A DNA stretch of 64,000 nucleotides, taken from positions 276,640-340,639 of the forward strand of contig NZ_JAHKRM010000005.1 in the NCBI RefSeq assembly GCF_019396345.1. The letters are read 5' to 3'. Position 1 is the stretch's first letter, and each line of letters starts with the position of its first letter. The DNA comes from Nonomuraea guangzhouensis. GTDB lineage: Bacteria > Actinomycetota > Actinomycetes > Streptosporangiales > Streptosporangiaceae. Below are positions 23,991-32,501 of the stretch, one piece after another. The translations under genes and the position numbers were made by a program. The notes beneath the pieces are model-generated. The model worked only from the letters and a program-made list of their open reading frames with translations, was not told the DNA's origin and did not search any database.

Positions 23991-25190
23991 ATGAAGCACC
24001 GCATCGTCGTCCTCGGCGCCGGCTATGCCGGGGCCTACGTGGCCGGGAACCTGGCCCGCCGGCTGTCCCCGAAGGACACCGAGATCACCGTGGTCAACGC
24101 CGTGCCGGACTTCGTCCAGCGAATGCGGCTGCCCCAGGTGGCGGCCGGCCAGGAGATCGAGGCTCCAAAGCTCGCCGACGTCTTCGCGGACACGGGGATA
24201 CGGCTACGTCTGGCCCGCGTCACCGCCGTCGACCCCGAGCGCCGGGTCGTCGCCGTGGCTGACGCCGACGGCGGCGGCGAACTCGGCTACGGCACGCTTG
24301 TCTACGCGCTCGGCAGCCACGGCGACGACCGCGGCGTCCCCGGCGTGGCCGAGCACGCCTTCGACGTCGCCGCCCGGCCCTCGGCGCTGCACCTGCGCGA
24401 GCGCCTGGACAGGCGGGGCGGAGGCGGGAATGTGCTGGTCGTCGGCGACGGGCTGACCGGCATCGAGACCGCCACCGAGATCGCCGAATCCCGGCCCGGC
24501 CTGTCGGTGACGCTCATCGCCCGCGGCGAGCTGGGCGCCCGGCTCTCCGCCGGAGCCCGCGGCCACCTGCGCCAGGCCTGCGACCGGCTGGGCGTCACCG
24601 TCCTGGAGCACACCAGCGTGGAAGCCGTCGAAGCGACGCGGGTGCGGTGCGCCGACGGCACCACACTGGCGTCCGAGGCAACCGTGTGGACGGCCGGGTT
24701 CGCGGTCAACCCCATCGCCGCCGCCGGCGGGCTGGAGGTCACCGGGAACGGCCAGATCGTCGTCGATCGCACCATGCGGTCGGTCTCGCACCCGAACGTC
24801 TACGCCATCGGTGACAGCGCCTACGCCCTGGGCGACAACGGCCGGCCGCTGCCGATGTCCTGCGCTTCGGCCGGCTACACCGGCAGGCAGGCCATCGAGG
24901 CGATCGTGGGACGCCTGACCGGCCGCAAGATCGCGAACACCAAGCTGGTCTACACGTACAACCACATCAGCCTCGGGCGGCGGGACGGGATCCTGCAGAC
25001 GGTCGACGACGAAGGGCAGGCGAAGCCGACGTACAAGGGCGGCTGGAAGCCCGCACGGATCAAGGCGGGCATCCTCAAGACAGCGCTGTGGGCCACCTCG
25101 CACCCCACCTACGGGATGCCCAAGCGCAAGCACCGCCTGGCCGCCGCGCCGGACGCGTCCCGTCGAGAAGGCGCACGCGTAGCCGCCTAG
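23991..25190 (+). CDS. FAD/NAD(P)-dependent oxidoreductase (NDH-2-like)
   Basis: This is a 399-residue pyridine-nucleotide disulfide-fold flavoprotein without the redox-active cysteine pair. FAD binding: VVLGAGYAGAYVA (residues 6-18) and VYAIGDSAYA near 268. NAD(P) binding: VLVVGDGLTGIETA near 147. The C-terminal membrane-binding helices of true NDH-2 enzymes are not evident, so it may be a soluble quinone reductase. GGAGCAACAG precedes the ATG. It is cotranscribed with the SDR and its stop overlaps the TetR gene's stop by four bases, tail to tail. Confidence 0.85.
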   Translation: MKHRIVVLGAGYAGAYVAGNLARRLSPKDTEITVVNAVPDFVQRMRLPQVAAGQEIEAPKLADVFADTGIRLRLARVTAVDPERRVVAVADADGGGELGYGTLVYALGSHGDDRGVPGVAEHAFDVAARPSALHLRERLDRRGGGGNVLVVGDGLTGIETATEIAESRPGLSVTLIARGELGARLSAGARGHLRQACDRLGVTVLEHTSVEAVEATRVRCADGTTLASEATVWTAGFAVNPIAAAGGLEVTGNGQIVVDRTMRSVSHPNVYAIGDSAYALGDNGRPLPMSCASAGYTGRQAIEAIVGRLTGRKIANTKLVYTYNHISLGRRDGILQTVDDEGQAKPTYKGGWKPARIKAGILKTALWATSHPTYGMPKRKHRLAAAPDASRREGARVAA

Positions 25191-25792
25191 CTGCCGGCGT
25201 CAGGGCGGGCGGTCGGGGTGCGGTCCAGATCGGCCCAGCCGTTGCGCAGCCGGGCGAACAGGACGCGCAGCGTGTGCGCGGGGTCGGGGCTCTCCTCGGC
25301 GAGGGCGCCGACGTCGAGGGCGAAGCGGGCCAGCGCGCGAGCCTGGAGATCGTCGCCGGACAGCCCGGCTTCCTCGGCGATGGCCTGGGCGAGAGTGGTC
25401 TCCCAGGTGCGTTGCGTGCGCATGAAGTGGTCGCGCAGCGCGGGGGTGGCGTGGACCAGGTCCAGGAACTCCTCGCGTGAAGGGTCGCCGGGCTCGCGCG
25501 GCTTGGGCGCGGCGAGATAGGCCTCCAGCGCGTCCAGGATCGTCACTCCTGCCGCACGGTCACGCACCACGGAGTCCAGTCGCTGTTCGTGCGCGGCCTC
25601 CTGGTCGAAGACCAGCGACTCCTTGCTGGGGAAGTAGGCGAACAACGTGCTGACCGCGATGTCACACGCGTCGGCGATCTCGGCCACGGTCACCGCGTCG
25701 AAGCCACGCTCCCGGAACATCGCGAAGGCCGTGTCGGCCAGCCGCTTGCGTGTCTGGGCCTTCTTGCGCTCCCGCAGTCCTCCGCGTGTCAT
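25187..25792 (-). CDS. TetR/AcrR family transcriptional regulator
   Basis: This is a 201-residue regulator. The HTH reads KRLADTAFAMFRERGFDAVTVAEIADACDIAVSTLFAYFPSK over residues 15-56. The C-terminal half has the pattern of TetR proteins with a DPSREEFLDLV helix. ATG 25792 is preferred to the upstream start at 25813: a TACAGT -10-like hexamer lies six bases before it and no ribosome site is seen, consistent with a leaderless mRNA. It is convergent with the NDH-2-like gene. Its target may be itself, the 23088-25190 operon, or an unlinked gene. Confidence 0.82.
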   Translation of the reverse strand: MTRGGLRERKKAQTRKRLADTAFAMFRERGFDAVTVAEIADACDIAVSTLFAYFPSKESLVFDQEAAHEQRLDSVVRDRAAGVTILDALEAYLAAPKPREPGDPSREEFLDLVHATPALRDHFMRTQRTWETTLAQAIAEEAGLSGDDLQARALARFALDVGALAEESPDPAHTLRVLFARLRNGWADLDRTPTARPDAGS

Positions 25793-25842
25793 GCCGCCAC
25801 TGTAGCGAATCAAGAGTGACTAGTTTTTCATAGTTAATTCGA

Positions 25843-26535
25843 TTATCCGAGGACAAGCGGGAGTTTCGCCGCCAGCTCGCCCAGTTCGGCCTGCTCCGCG
25901 TCGGTCGGGGTACGCCGCCCGGTGCCGACCAGCAGCGCGTCCTTGTCGGAGAACGACACGGGGAACGCGGTCCCGGCGATCTTCTCCAGCATCGCGCGGG
26001 ACCGGGCGAGCCCTTCGGCGGGCGGTTCCGCCTTGCCCGGGAGGTTCGCGATCAGGTCGAGGTGGTGCAGCGTCCATTCCAGGACGTACGCGGAGAGGTA
26101 GTCGCCCGCGGTGAGGACCTCGTCACGGGTGCCGACCCGGAGGCCCGGGTCGGCGAGTTCGGCGGCGCGGCCGGCGGCGGAGCCGACGTCGTCGAGGTGG
26201 AACTTGAGCAGCCGAGGCTCCCCGTACGCGGCGGCCAGCCGGACGGTCAGCGCGTCGAGCGGGTCGTCGCCGGTCGGCGGCGTCGCGGCGACGTCCCAGT
26301 AGGTCACCGCGTCGCGGGTCGGCTCCGTGTCGGCGGGGGTCACGAGGGTGATCAGGACGTCCTGGGCGTCGATGACCAGATGGCACACCAGGTCCCGCAC
26401 GAGCCAGCCGGCACAGCCGGACGGCCGCGCGAAGTCCTCGTCCGAGAGTTCGGCGACCGCCGTGCGCAACGCCGTCCAGGCGCGTACGAAAAGATCCACC
26501 TCGGCACGGTAGTGCGGTACCGCGGTGGCGAACAA
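25843..26535 (-). CDS. Maleylpyruvate isomerase-family (mycothiol-dependent, DinB-fold) protein
   Basis: This 230-residue protein has the N-terminal four-helix DinB-like fold used by mycothiol-dependent enzymes: RAWTALRTAVAELSDEDFARPSGCAGWLVRDLVCHLVIDAQ. The metal-binding His sits in CHL, and a second His pair lies in VLEWTLHHLDLI. The only upstream start is TTG 26535, 15 bases after the P450 stop, with no ribosome site, so it relies on coupling or a later internal start. In operon with a P450, it may act on a mycothiol adduct of the oxidised product, but many members are of unknown function. Confidence 0.7.
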   Translation of the reverse strand: MFATAVPHYRAEVDLFVRAWTALRTAVAELSDEDFARPSGCAGWLVRDLVCHLVIDAQDVLITLVTPADTEPTRDAVTYWDVAATPPTGDDPLDALTVRLAAAYGEPRLLKFHLDDVGSAAGRAAELADPGLRVGTRDEVLTAGDYLSAYVLEWTLHHLDLIANLPGKAEPPAEGLARSRAMLEKIAGTAFPVSFSDKDALLVGTGRRTPTDAEQAELGELAAKLPLVLG

Positions 26536-26549
26536 GACGGAGGAGGCGG

Positions 26550-27761
26550 TCAGCTCGGCAGGGAGAAGCGGACCGGCATGTGCTTGATGCCGTTGATGAA
26601 ATCGGACCGCATCCGCTTGACCGGCCCCGCGTGCTCCGCCTCGGGGAAGCGGCGCAGCAGCTCCCTGATCATGCAGGTGATCTGCAGTCGCGCCAGGTTG
26701 GCGCCCAGGCAGAAGTGCGGGCCGCCGCCGCCGAACGTCATGTGGTCGTTGGGGTTGCGGCGGATGTCGAAGGTGTACGGGTCGGCGAAGATGTCCTCGT
26801 CGTGGTTGGCGGACATGTAGAAGGTGACCACCTTCTCCCCCTCGGCGATCTTCTGGCCGCGGAGTTCGGTGTCGCGCGTGGCCGTACGCCGGAAGTTGTG
26901 GATCGAGGAACCCCAGCGCAGGAACTCCTCGGTGGCGCTACGCCACAGATCCTCGTCGTCGAGGCCGGCGGCGAGGTCGCGATAGCTGTCCGGGTGGGTG
27001 ATGAGGGCGTTCATGGCGTGGGCGATGAGGTTGCGGGTGGTCTCGTTCCCGGCGACGCAGAGGATCACGAAGAAGGAGTCGATCTCGTCCCTGGTCAGCC
27101 TGTCGCCGTCGACCTCCGCCTGTACGAGGGCGGTGAGGATGTCGTCACGCGGGTTGCGGCGGCGGTCGTCGACGAGGCCGTCGCAGTAGGCGAAGATCTC
27201 GGCCGCGGCGTTCTCGCCGTCCTCGGGCGTGGTGCGGAAGTCGGGATCCTGGAAGCCGACCATGCGGTTCGACCACTCGAAGATCAGGTGGTGGTCCTCC
27301 TCGGGGACGCCGATGAGGTCGCAGATCATCTGCAGCGGCAGATATTCGGCCACGTCGGTGACGAACTCGACCTCGCCGTTCTTGTCCCGCGCGTCGTTCG
27401 CGATCTTCTCGGCGCGCCGCTGCACGGTCCCGCGCAGCCGGCCGATCGTCCTGGGCGTGAAACCCGCGCTCACCAGCCGGCGGTAGCGGGTCTGCTTGGG
27501 CGGGTCCATGTTCAGGAGCGTCATGCTGGCGATCTCGATGAACTCCGGCGTCTGCGTACGGATGAACGCGGTCCCGATCTCGGTCGACCAGGTATGCACA
27601 TCCCTGCTGATCGCCCTCACATCATGATATTTCGTGACGGCCCAGAAGCCGGTGTCGTCGGGGACGTCGTGCCAGTGGACGGGCGCGTTCTGGCGTAGGT
27701 AGGCGAACTGGTCGTGTGGAACTTCGCGTTCCCACGTCTCTTCGAGCAGGTTGATCCGCAT
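26550..27761 (-). CDS. Cytochrome P450 (CYP124/125/142-like)
   Basis: This is a 403-residue P450. The I-helix is AGNETTRN, the ExxR motif lies in TEEFLRWGSSI, and the heme loop is FGGGGPHFCLGANLA with Cys351. The FGGGGPHFCLG loop and RRNPNDHMTFG resemble the actinomycete lipid- and steroid-oxidising CYP124/125/142 group. ATG 27761 has GGGAG three bases upstream; the extension to 27833 overlaps the regulator gene. It lies 23 bases after the TetR gene on the same strand and 14 bases before the mycothiol-dependent protein, so the three form one operon. Confidence 0.92.
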   Translation of the reverse strand: MRINLLEETWEREVPHDQFAYLRQNAPVHWHDVPDDTGFWAVTKYHDVRAISRDVHTWSTEIGTAFIRTQTPEFIEIASMTLLNMDPPKQTRYRRLVSAGFTPRTIGRLRGTVQRRAEKIANDARDKNGEVEFVTDVAEYLPLQMICDLIGVPEEDHHLIFEWSNRMVGFQDPDFRTTPEDGENAAAEIFAYCDGLVDDRRRNPRDDILTALVQAEVDGDRLTRDEIDSFFVILCVAGNETTRNLIAHAMNALITHPDSYRDLAAGLDDEDLWRSATEEFLRWGSSIHNFRRTATRDTELRGQKIAEGEKVVTFYMSANHDEDIFADPYTFDIRRNPNDHMTFGGGGPHFCLGANLARLQITCMIRELLRRFPEAEHAGPVKRMRSDFINGIKHMPVRFSLPS

Positions 27762-27784
27762 GGGCTCCCTTTCGGCGCGATGAG

Positions 27785-28426
27785 CTAGGAGTCGAGCAGT
27801 TCGAGCGGTTCGGGATGGTCCGGGCCATCCCAAGGGAGGCCGAGCAGGTCGCGCAGGCTTTCGACGACCGCTCGCTCCTCGACCGCCAAGGGATCGAGCC
27901 GGTGCTGCACCGCGCAGCCGATCAGCACCCCGAGCACGGCCGTCGCCGTCCGTTCCGGTGATCGGCGAAGCGGCACCCCCGCCGTCTCGGCCCAGTCGGA
28001 CAGCCCTCCGGCGAGCCGGGCCCGGATGTCGGCGTAGCGCCGCGCCAGCGGCTCGGCGATGGCGGGATCACGCGCGCCGTGCAGCCACAGCTCCAGTTCG
28101 AGCAGGAGCCATGACGCACCGCGATCCTCGTCCGTACGGGTCAGCGCTTGGAACAGCGCGGCCAGCCGGTCGTCGAGCTCGGTGATCTCCTCGAACCCGG
28201 CGAGCAACTCGGCCGCGGTCTGGTCCTTCCACACCTCCAGCAGCGCGAGCAGCAGCCCTTCCTTGCCGCCGAAGTGGTTGTACAGCGCGCCGGTGGTGCG
28301 ATCGGCCGCATCGGCCACCGCTTCGGCGGACACCGCGTGGAACCCCTTGCGGGCGAACAGGTCCGCCGCCGCGTCGATCAGCCGGGCCCGGGTCTCGGCT
28401 CGCCGCTGATCCTGGGTACGCGCCAC
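27785..28426 (-). CDS. TetR/AcrR family transcriptional regulator
   Basis: This is a 213-residue regulator with the HTH RLIDAAADLFARKGFHAVSAEAVADAADRTTGALYNHFGGKEG at about residues 15-57. The GTG start at 28426 has GGAG seven bases upstream. It is the first gene of the P450 operon (27761 and 26535 genes follow), so it probably controls that operon, perhaps through the ATATCGG repeat at 28443-28478. The ligand is likely a P450 substrate such as a lipid or sterol; this is inferred. Confidence 0.85.
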   Translation of the reverse strand: MARTQDQRRAETRARLIDAAADLFARKGFHAVSAEAVADAADRTTGALYNHFGGKEGLLLALLEVWKDQTAAELLAGFEEITELDDRLAALFQALTRTDEDRGASWLLLELELWLHGARDPAIAEPLARRYADIRARLAGGLSDWAETAGVPLRRSPERTATAVLGVLIGCAVQHRLDPLAVEERAVVESLRDLLGLPWDGPDHPEPLELLDS

Positions 28427-28442
28427 CTGGGGCTCCGATCGG

Positions 28443-28478
28443 ATATCGGGACGGCTACATATGTTTACCTTCCGATAT
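28443..28478. promoter_or_regulatory. Inverted repeat upstream of the TetR-P450 operon
   Basis: ATATCGG (28443-28449) and CCGATAT (28472-28478) form perfect seven-base arms separated by 22 bases, directly before the regulator start. A second partial palindrome surrounds the first arm. These are candidate operators for the TetR protein at 27785-28426. Confidence 0.4.
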
Positions 28479-28598
28479 ATATGCCTTGAACGAGCGCTTG
28501 GTCAAGACCCTCGCTTTGCCACGCCTTTGCCTTGTGCGCACGCGACCTTGACCCTGGTGTAAAAGGGCGCTGCCGCACGCCTTCCTAGGCTGTGGCGC

Positions 28599-29744
28599 AT
28601 GCGACTGCCGCCGATGACGATCATGCTGGTTGCGACCGCCATCGCCGTGGTTTCCTGCGGTCCGCCGCCCGCGCCCATGGTGGCGACCATCGAGTCCGCG
28701 CCGCCGCCGAAGCCCGCACCGCGGAAGCACGCCCAGGCGGTCACCCGCAAAATCAACGTGTACGCCCACGACCGGCCAGGAATGCTCAGCCCGCGGGTGG
28801 AGCACCTGACCCCTCGCGTGTACGTCCCCAACAGCGAGTCGAACACGGTGGACGTCATCAACCCGCGCACCTTCCGCGTCGTGCACCGCTACCGGGTGGG
28901 CGCCCTGCCCCAGCACGTCGTGCCCTCCTGGGACCTGAAGACGCTGTGGGTCAACGAGAACCAGGGCAACCGGCTCACCCCGATCAACCCGGTGACGGGC
29001 CGCCCCGGCAAACCGGTGCCCGTGGACGATCCGTACAACCTGTACTTCACCCCCGACGGCTCGTACGCGCTGGTCATGGCCGAACGCAACAACCGCCTCG
29101 ACTTTCGCGACCCGCACTCGATGCGCCTGATCCGCTCCCTCGACCTGCCGTGCAGGGGCGTCAACCACGGCGACTTCACCGCCGACGGCTCCATCTTCCT
29201 GGCCAGCTGCGAGTTCTCCGGCCAGCTCGTGGCGATCAACTGGCGGCGGCCCCGCGTGAAGAAGGTGATCGAGGTCGGGGCGGGGAACATGCCGCAGGAC
29301 GTCAAGCTCTCACCCGACGGCCGGCGCTTCTATGTCGCCGACATGATGGCGGGTGGCGTGTGGATCATCGACGCCGCCACCTTCCGGCGAGTGGGCCTCC
29401 TGCGTACCGGCAAGGGCGCGCACGGCCTGTACGTCAGCAGGAACGCGCGGCTGCTCTACGTCTCCAACAGAGGCGAGGGGACGGTCTCCGTCGTCTCGTT
29501 CGCCAGCCGCGAGGTGGTCGATCGGTGGCGGATCCCGGGCGGCGGCTCACCCGACATGGGCGGGGTGTCGGCGGACGGCAAGCAGCTCTGGCTCTCGGGG
29601 AGGTATCACGGGGTCGTCTACGTCTTCTCCACCGAGACCGGCAGACTGCTCCACAAGATCAAGGTCGGCCGGGGGCCGCACGGCCTGTGCTTCTTCCCGC
29701 AGCCCGGACGCTACTCCCTCGGTCACACCGGAGTGTTCCGATGA
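28599..29744 (+). CDS. YncE-like beta-propeller lipoprotein
   Basis: The 381-residue protein has a short hydrophobic leader and a lipobox VVSC (Cys20), so it is probably anchored outside the membrane. A Pro-rich linker follows. The rest is a seven-blade propeller with repeats such as VYVPNSESNTVDVINPRTFRVV, LYFTPDGSYALVM, VKLSPDGRRFYVADM and LYVSNRGEGTVSVVS. Such proteins bind or scaffold, and are not clearly catalytic. A TAGGCT hexamer sits seven bases before the ATG, suggesting a leaderless mRNA. Its stop overlaps an ATG of a short non-convincing frame, so a truncated partner gene may once have followed. Confidence 0.82.
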   Translation: MRLPPMTIMLVATAIAVVSCGPPPAPMVATIESAPPPKPAPRKHAQAVTRKINVYAHDRPGMLSPRVEHLTPRVYVPNSESNTVDVINPRTFRVVHRYRVGALPQHVVPSWDLKTLWVNENQGNRLTPINPVTGRPGKPVPVDDPYNLYFTPDGSYALVMAERNNRLDFRDPHSMRLIRSLDLPCRGVNHGDFTADGSIFLASCEFSGQLVAINWRRPRVKKVIEVGAGNMPQDVKLSPDGRRFYVADMMAGGVWIIDAATFRRVGLLRTGKGAHGLYVSRNARLLYVSNRGEGTVSVVSFASREVVDRWRIPGGGSPDMGGVSADGKQLWLSGRYHGVVYVFSTETGRLLHKIKVGRGPHGLCFFPQPGRYSLGHTGVFR

Positions 29745-30261
29745 CCACGCTCCTCAGCGAGGGGACGGCCGCCGGTCCGACGCGGTGTCGATCACTTCGT
29801 CCAGGACGTCACGGGAGCGTGAACTTCTACCGAGATGCGGGCCAGTGCTCCCGTCTTCAGGCGGGATGGTGTAGGCCCGCGTGTGAGTGCCCCTGGGGCG
29901 CGAGCGTACAGCAACCGGAACTGCTTGCGACACATCAGTCACGTACGGTAAGATTTCTGTGATCGAACTGGCAAGCGATAACCAAGCTGGCGGTGAGATC
30001 GCTTCCTGGATTCATCGGTACAACGAGGCCGCCGGACGGGCGGTGACAGGATGTGGAGACTTGCCGGTAGGCGGGTCGGTGAAGCGTCAAGCATCCCGTT
30101 CCACAGCTCGTGCTGCTCATGTGGCATGAACTGCTGCGTGAGCAGCACGGGAATCCTCGCCTCCTCAAGACGAGGAGCACGTCAAATCTTCGTCCTGCTG
30201 GCCTGCGCGGCTCTCCTGGCGGGTTTTCCGCTCCTTCCCGCCGACCCGCCCCGCGATGGGG
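29745..30261. other. Non-coding debris between genes
   Basis: No intact gene is visible. A short frame starting at ATG 29741 (MTTLLSEGTAAGP) loses sense quickly and may be a truncated gene once coupled to the propeller gene. A frame near 29960-30040 reads EIASWIHRYNEAAGR, reminiscent of an IS3-type transposase C-terminus, but it is too short to claim. The hairpin at 29849-29866 is listed separately. Confidence 0.35.
29849..29866. mobile_element. Hairpin resembling an IS200/IS605 (TnpB) right end
   Basis: TCCCG-8 nt-CGGGA with a CTTCAGG-type loop resembles the CCCGTCCTTCAGGACGGG-style hairpin at the right end of many IS605-group elements. No tnpA or tnpB reading frame remains nearby, so at most a scar is present. 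Confidence 0.3.
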
Positions 30262-30422
30262 CCGGGTCGCGACGGCGTACGGGAACGCCGTTTCGATCTG
30301 CCCGGTGCGCTTACCGCCACCGCCGGGATCACGCTGCTGGTCTTCGTCCTGGCGCAAGGTCCGGAGCCGGGCTGGACCTCGCCGTCCATCCTCACCGCCT
30401 TCGGTCTCGGCGGCGCCGTCAG
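30262..30422 (+). pseudogene. Internal fragment of an MFS (DHA2-type) transporter gene
   Basis: The plus frame reads RRFDLPGALTATAGITLLVF, then VLAQGPEPGWTSPSILTAFG. This is the characteristic mid-protein segment of 14-TM drug:H+ antiporters where the second half of the protein begins. Upstream, another frame has a hydrophobic LLACAALLAGFPLL. The 5' and 3' parts of the gene are missing, and the fragment abuts the 3' end of the opposing F420 oxidoreductase gene. Confidence 0.6.
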
Positions 30423-31288
30423 ACCGGACTGCTCGAGCGGAGGGCGAACCGCTCGGCGAACGCGGACATCTCATCGCGTTGCTGATCCAGTTCGGGGGCG
30501 CTGGGGTTCACGACGATGCGGGTCACGCCCTGTGCGGCCAGTGCCTCGACCTGTTCGGCGGGCATGTCGATCGACCCCCATCGGGTGTACTCCAGCGCTT
30601 CCGGGCTCCGACCGGCCTCGACGGCGGCCGAGCGGGCGAGGTCGAGCTGGACGGCGCGCTCGTTCAGATCGAGCGCGCCGCCGGGGAAGTAGCCGTCGCC
30701 GCGGCGTCCGGCGCGGCGGGCGGCCACCCGGCTCGATCCGCCGACGTGGATCGGCAGGTGGGTGACCCCGTAGGGCTTGGGGAACTGGCACAGGTCCTCG
30801 AAGGCGAAGAACTCCCCGGCGAAGCTGACGCCCTCTTCGCCACCGGCCCAGAGCAGCCGCATGACGTCGATCGCCTCATCCGTACGACGGCCGCGGGTGC
30901 TGAAGTCGACCCCCACCGCCCGCGCCTCGCCCGGCAGGGAGCCGACCCCCACGGTCAGCAGCCGCATCCGCCCCTTGGACAGCGCATCGATGGTCGCCAG
31001 GCGCTTGGCAAGGATCACCGGATGGTGGTACGGCAGCAGCAGCACCCCCGTGCCGAGCAGGATCCGCTCCGTGGCCGCGGCGACGAAGCTCAGGCAGTCG
31101 AGCGGATCGCCGTAAGGCAGTGTCGGCGGGAGCTCAAAGGGCCCGACCGCGGCGCCGGGATAGAGCGCGATGTGCTCCGGCAGGTAAAGCGACTCGAAGC
31201 CACAGTCCTCGGCATGCCGGGCATAGGCCGTGATCCTTTCGGGGTCAACGCCGTAGTAGGCCGAGTTGTAGCTGATCCCGAACTTCAT
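30419..31288 (-). CDS. LLM-class F420-dependent oxidoreductase
   Basis: This is a 289-residue luciferase-like barrel protein. CGFESLYLPEHIALYPG, KRLATIDALSKGRMRLLTVGVGSLPGEARAVG and PIHVGGSSRVAARRAGRRGDGYFPGG are typical of the TIGR03619-like F420 group. GGAGGA lies seven bases before the ATG. It appears monocistronic and is separated from the aldo/keto reductase by 88 bases on the same strand. Its C-terminus overlaps the decayed MFS gene, marking that boundary as a recombination edge. The substrate is unknown. Confidence 0.85.
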   Translation of the reverse strand: MKFGISYNSAYYGVDPERITAYARHAEDCGFESLYLPEHIALYPGAAVGPFELPPTLPYGDPLDCLSFVAAATERILLGTGVLLLPYHHPVILAKRLATIDALSKGRMRLLTVGVGSLPGEARAVGVDFSTRGRRTDEAIDVMRLLWAGGEEGVSFAGEFFAFEDLCQFPKPYGVTHLPIHVGGSSRVAARRAGRRGDGYFPGGALDLNERAVQLDLARSAAVEAGRSPEALEYTRWGSIDMPAEQVEALAAQGVTRIVVNPSAPELDQQRDEMSAFAERFALRSSSPV

Positions 31289-31376
31289 CCGTCATTCCTC
31301 CAACTGTGCGACACCCACTTGCCGCGGCCACGCTAGAACGTTGCCACCAGCGTCAAGGCAAACTGAGCCGGCAAGC

Positions 31377-32372
31377 TCAGTTGCCCACACCGAGGTTGGA
31401 CATGAACGCGGACGGGTACCGGTCGCCGCGGGCCGCGTTAGGTGGCACCGCCTTCTCGATCTCCGCGAGGTCGTCCGCGGTGAGGTCCAGGTCCATCGCG
31501 GGCAGCGCCTCGGCCAGCCGCTCGCGGGTGCGCGCGCCGACCAGCGGCACGATGCCCTCGCCCTGTGCGGCCACCCAGGCGATGGCCAGCTGGGCGACGG
31601 TGCGGCCCTTCGCCTCGGCGACCCGGCGCAGGGCCTCCACGAGGGCGAGGTTGTGTTCCACGTTCTCGCCGGAGAAGCGCGGGCTGAAGCCGCGGACGTC
31701 GCCGGGGCCGGCGGTGTGGCCGGCGGACCAGTGCCCGGAGATGAGGCCGCGGCCGAGGACGCCATAGGCGGTCAGACCGATGCCGAGCTCCCGCAGCGTG
31801 GGCAGAACGTCCGCCTCCACCGCGCGGGAGATCAGTGAGTACTCGATCTGCAGGTCGGAGATCGGGTGCACGGCCTGCGCCCGGCGGATCGTCGCCGCAT
31901 CGACCTCCGACAGACCGATGTGCCGCACGTATCCGGCGTCGATCATCTCCTTGATCGCCCCCACCGTCTCCTCGATCGGCACCGCCGGGTCCAGCCGGGC
32001 GGGACGGTAGATGTCGATGTGGTCGGTGCCCAGCCGGGTCAGCGAGTAGGCCAGGAAGTTCTTCACCGCCTCGGGACGGCTGTCATGCCCGCCGAATTCA
32101 GAACCCGGCCCCCGCAGCATGCCGAACTTGACGCTCAGCTGGTAGCTCTCGCGATCCCGGCCGCGCAGCGCCTCGGCCAGCAGCAACTCGTTGTGGCCCA
32201 TGGCGTAGAAGTCGCCGGTGTCGAGCAGCGTGACGCCGCTCTCCAGCGCGGCGTGCACGGTGGCGATGCTCTCCGCGCGGTCGGTCGCGCCATAAGCGCC
32301 CGACATGCCCATCGCACCCAGACCCAGCGCGGAAACGGCCGGTCCAGTGCGGCCCAGGGTTCGGCTCTGCAT
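31377..32372 (-). CDS. Aldo/keto reductase
   Basis: This is a 331-residue (beta/alpha)8 NADPH enzyme. GLGAMGMSGAYG, LLDTGDFYAMGHNE (Asp51, Tyr56), SVKFG (Lys82) and the cofactor loop GARTRERLAEAL are present. The usual catalytic His of the tetrad (YxxHRxD) is replaced: the segment reads IYRPARLDPAVP, putting Ala at residue 125. Activity may therefore be altered, though a subgroup with this sequence probably exists. ATG 32372 has GGGAG six bases upstream; the longer frame to 33017 is not coding. It is divergent from the XRE regulator at 32502. Confidence 0.88.
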   Translation of the reverse strand: MQSRTLGRTGPAVSALGLGAMGMSGAYGATDRAESIATVHAALESGVTLLDTGDFYAMGHNELLLAEALRGRDRESYQLSVKFGMLRGPGSEFGGHDSRPEAVKNFLAYSLTRLGTDHIDIYRPARLDPAVPIEETVGAIKEMIDAGYVRHIGLSEVDAATIRRAQAVHPISDLQIEYSLISRAVEADVLPTLRELGIGLTAYGVLGRGLISGHWSAGHTAGPGDVRGFSPRFSGENVEHNLALVEALRRVAEAKGRTVAQLAIAWVAAQGEGIVPLVGARTRERLAEALPAMDLDLTADDLAEIEKAVPPNAARGDRYPSAFMSNLGVGN

Positions 32373-32501
32373 CACGTTCTCCCTCGTTGTCGATGTCGTC
32401 CCCCAACCATGGGCCCGGGCCGGGACGCGCGGAAGCGGAGCCTCCATCATGGGAGAGCCGCTCCCTGGCTCGGTGGACGAACCGCGAGGCAGGATGAAGC
32501 C

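Noticed and set aside
29960-30040. Possible IS3-type transposase C-terminus (WIHRYNEAAGR)
   Set aside because: Too short, lacking a DDE context and inverted repeats. Noted only as debris.
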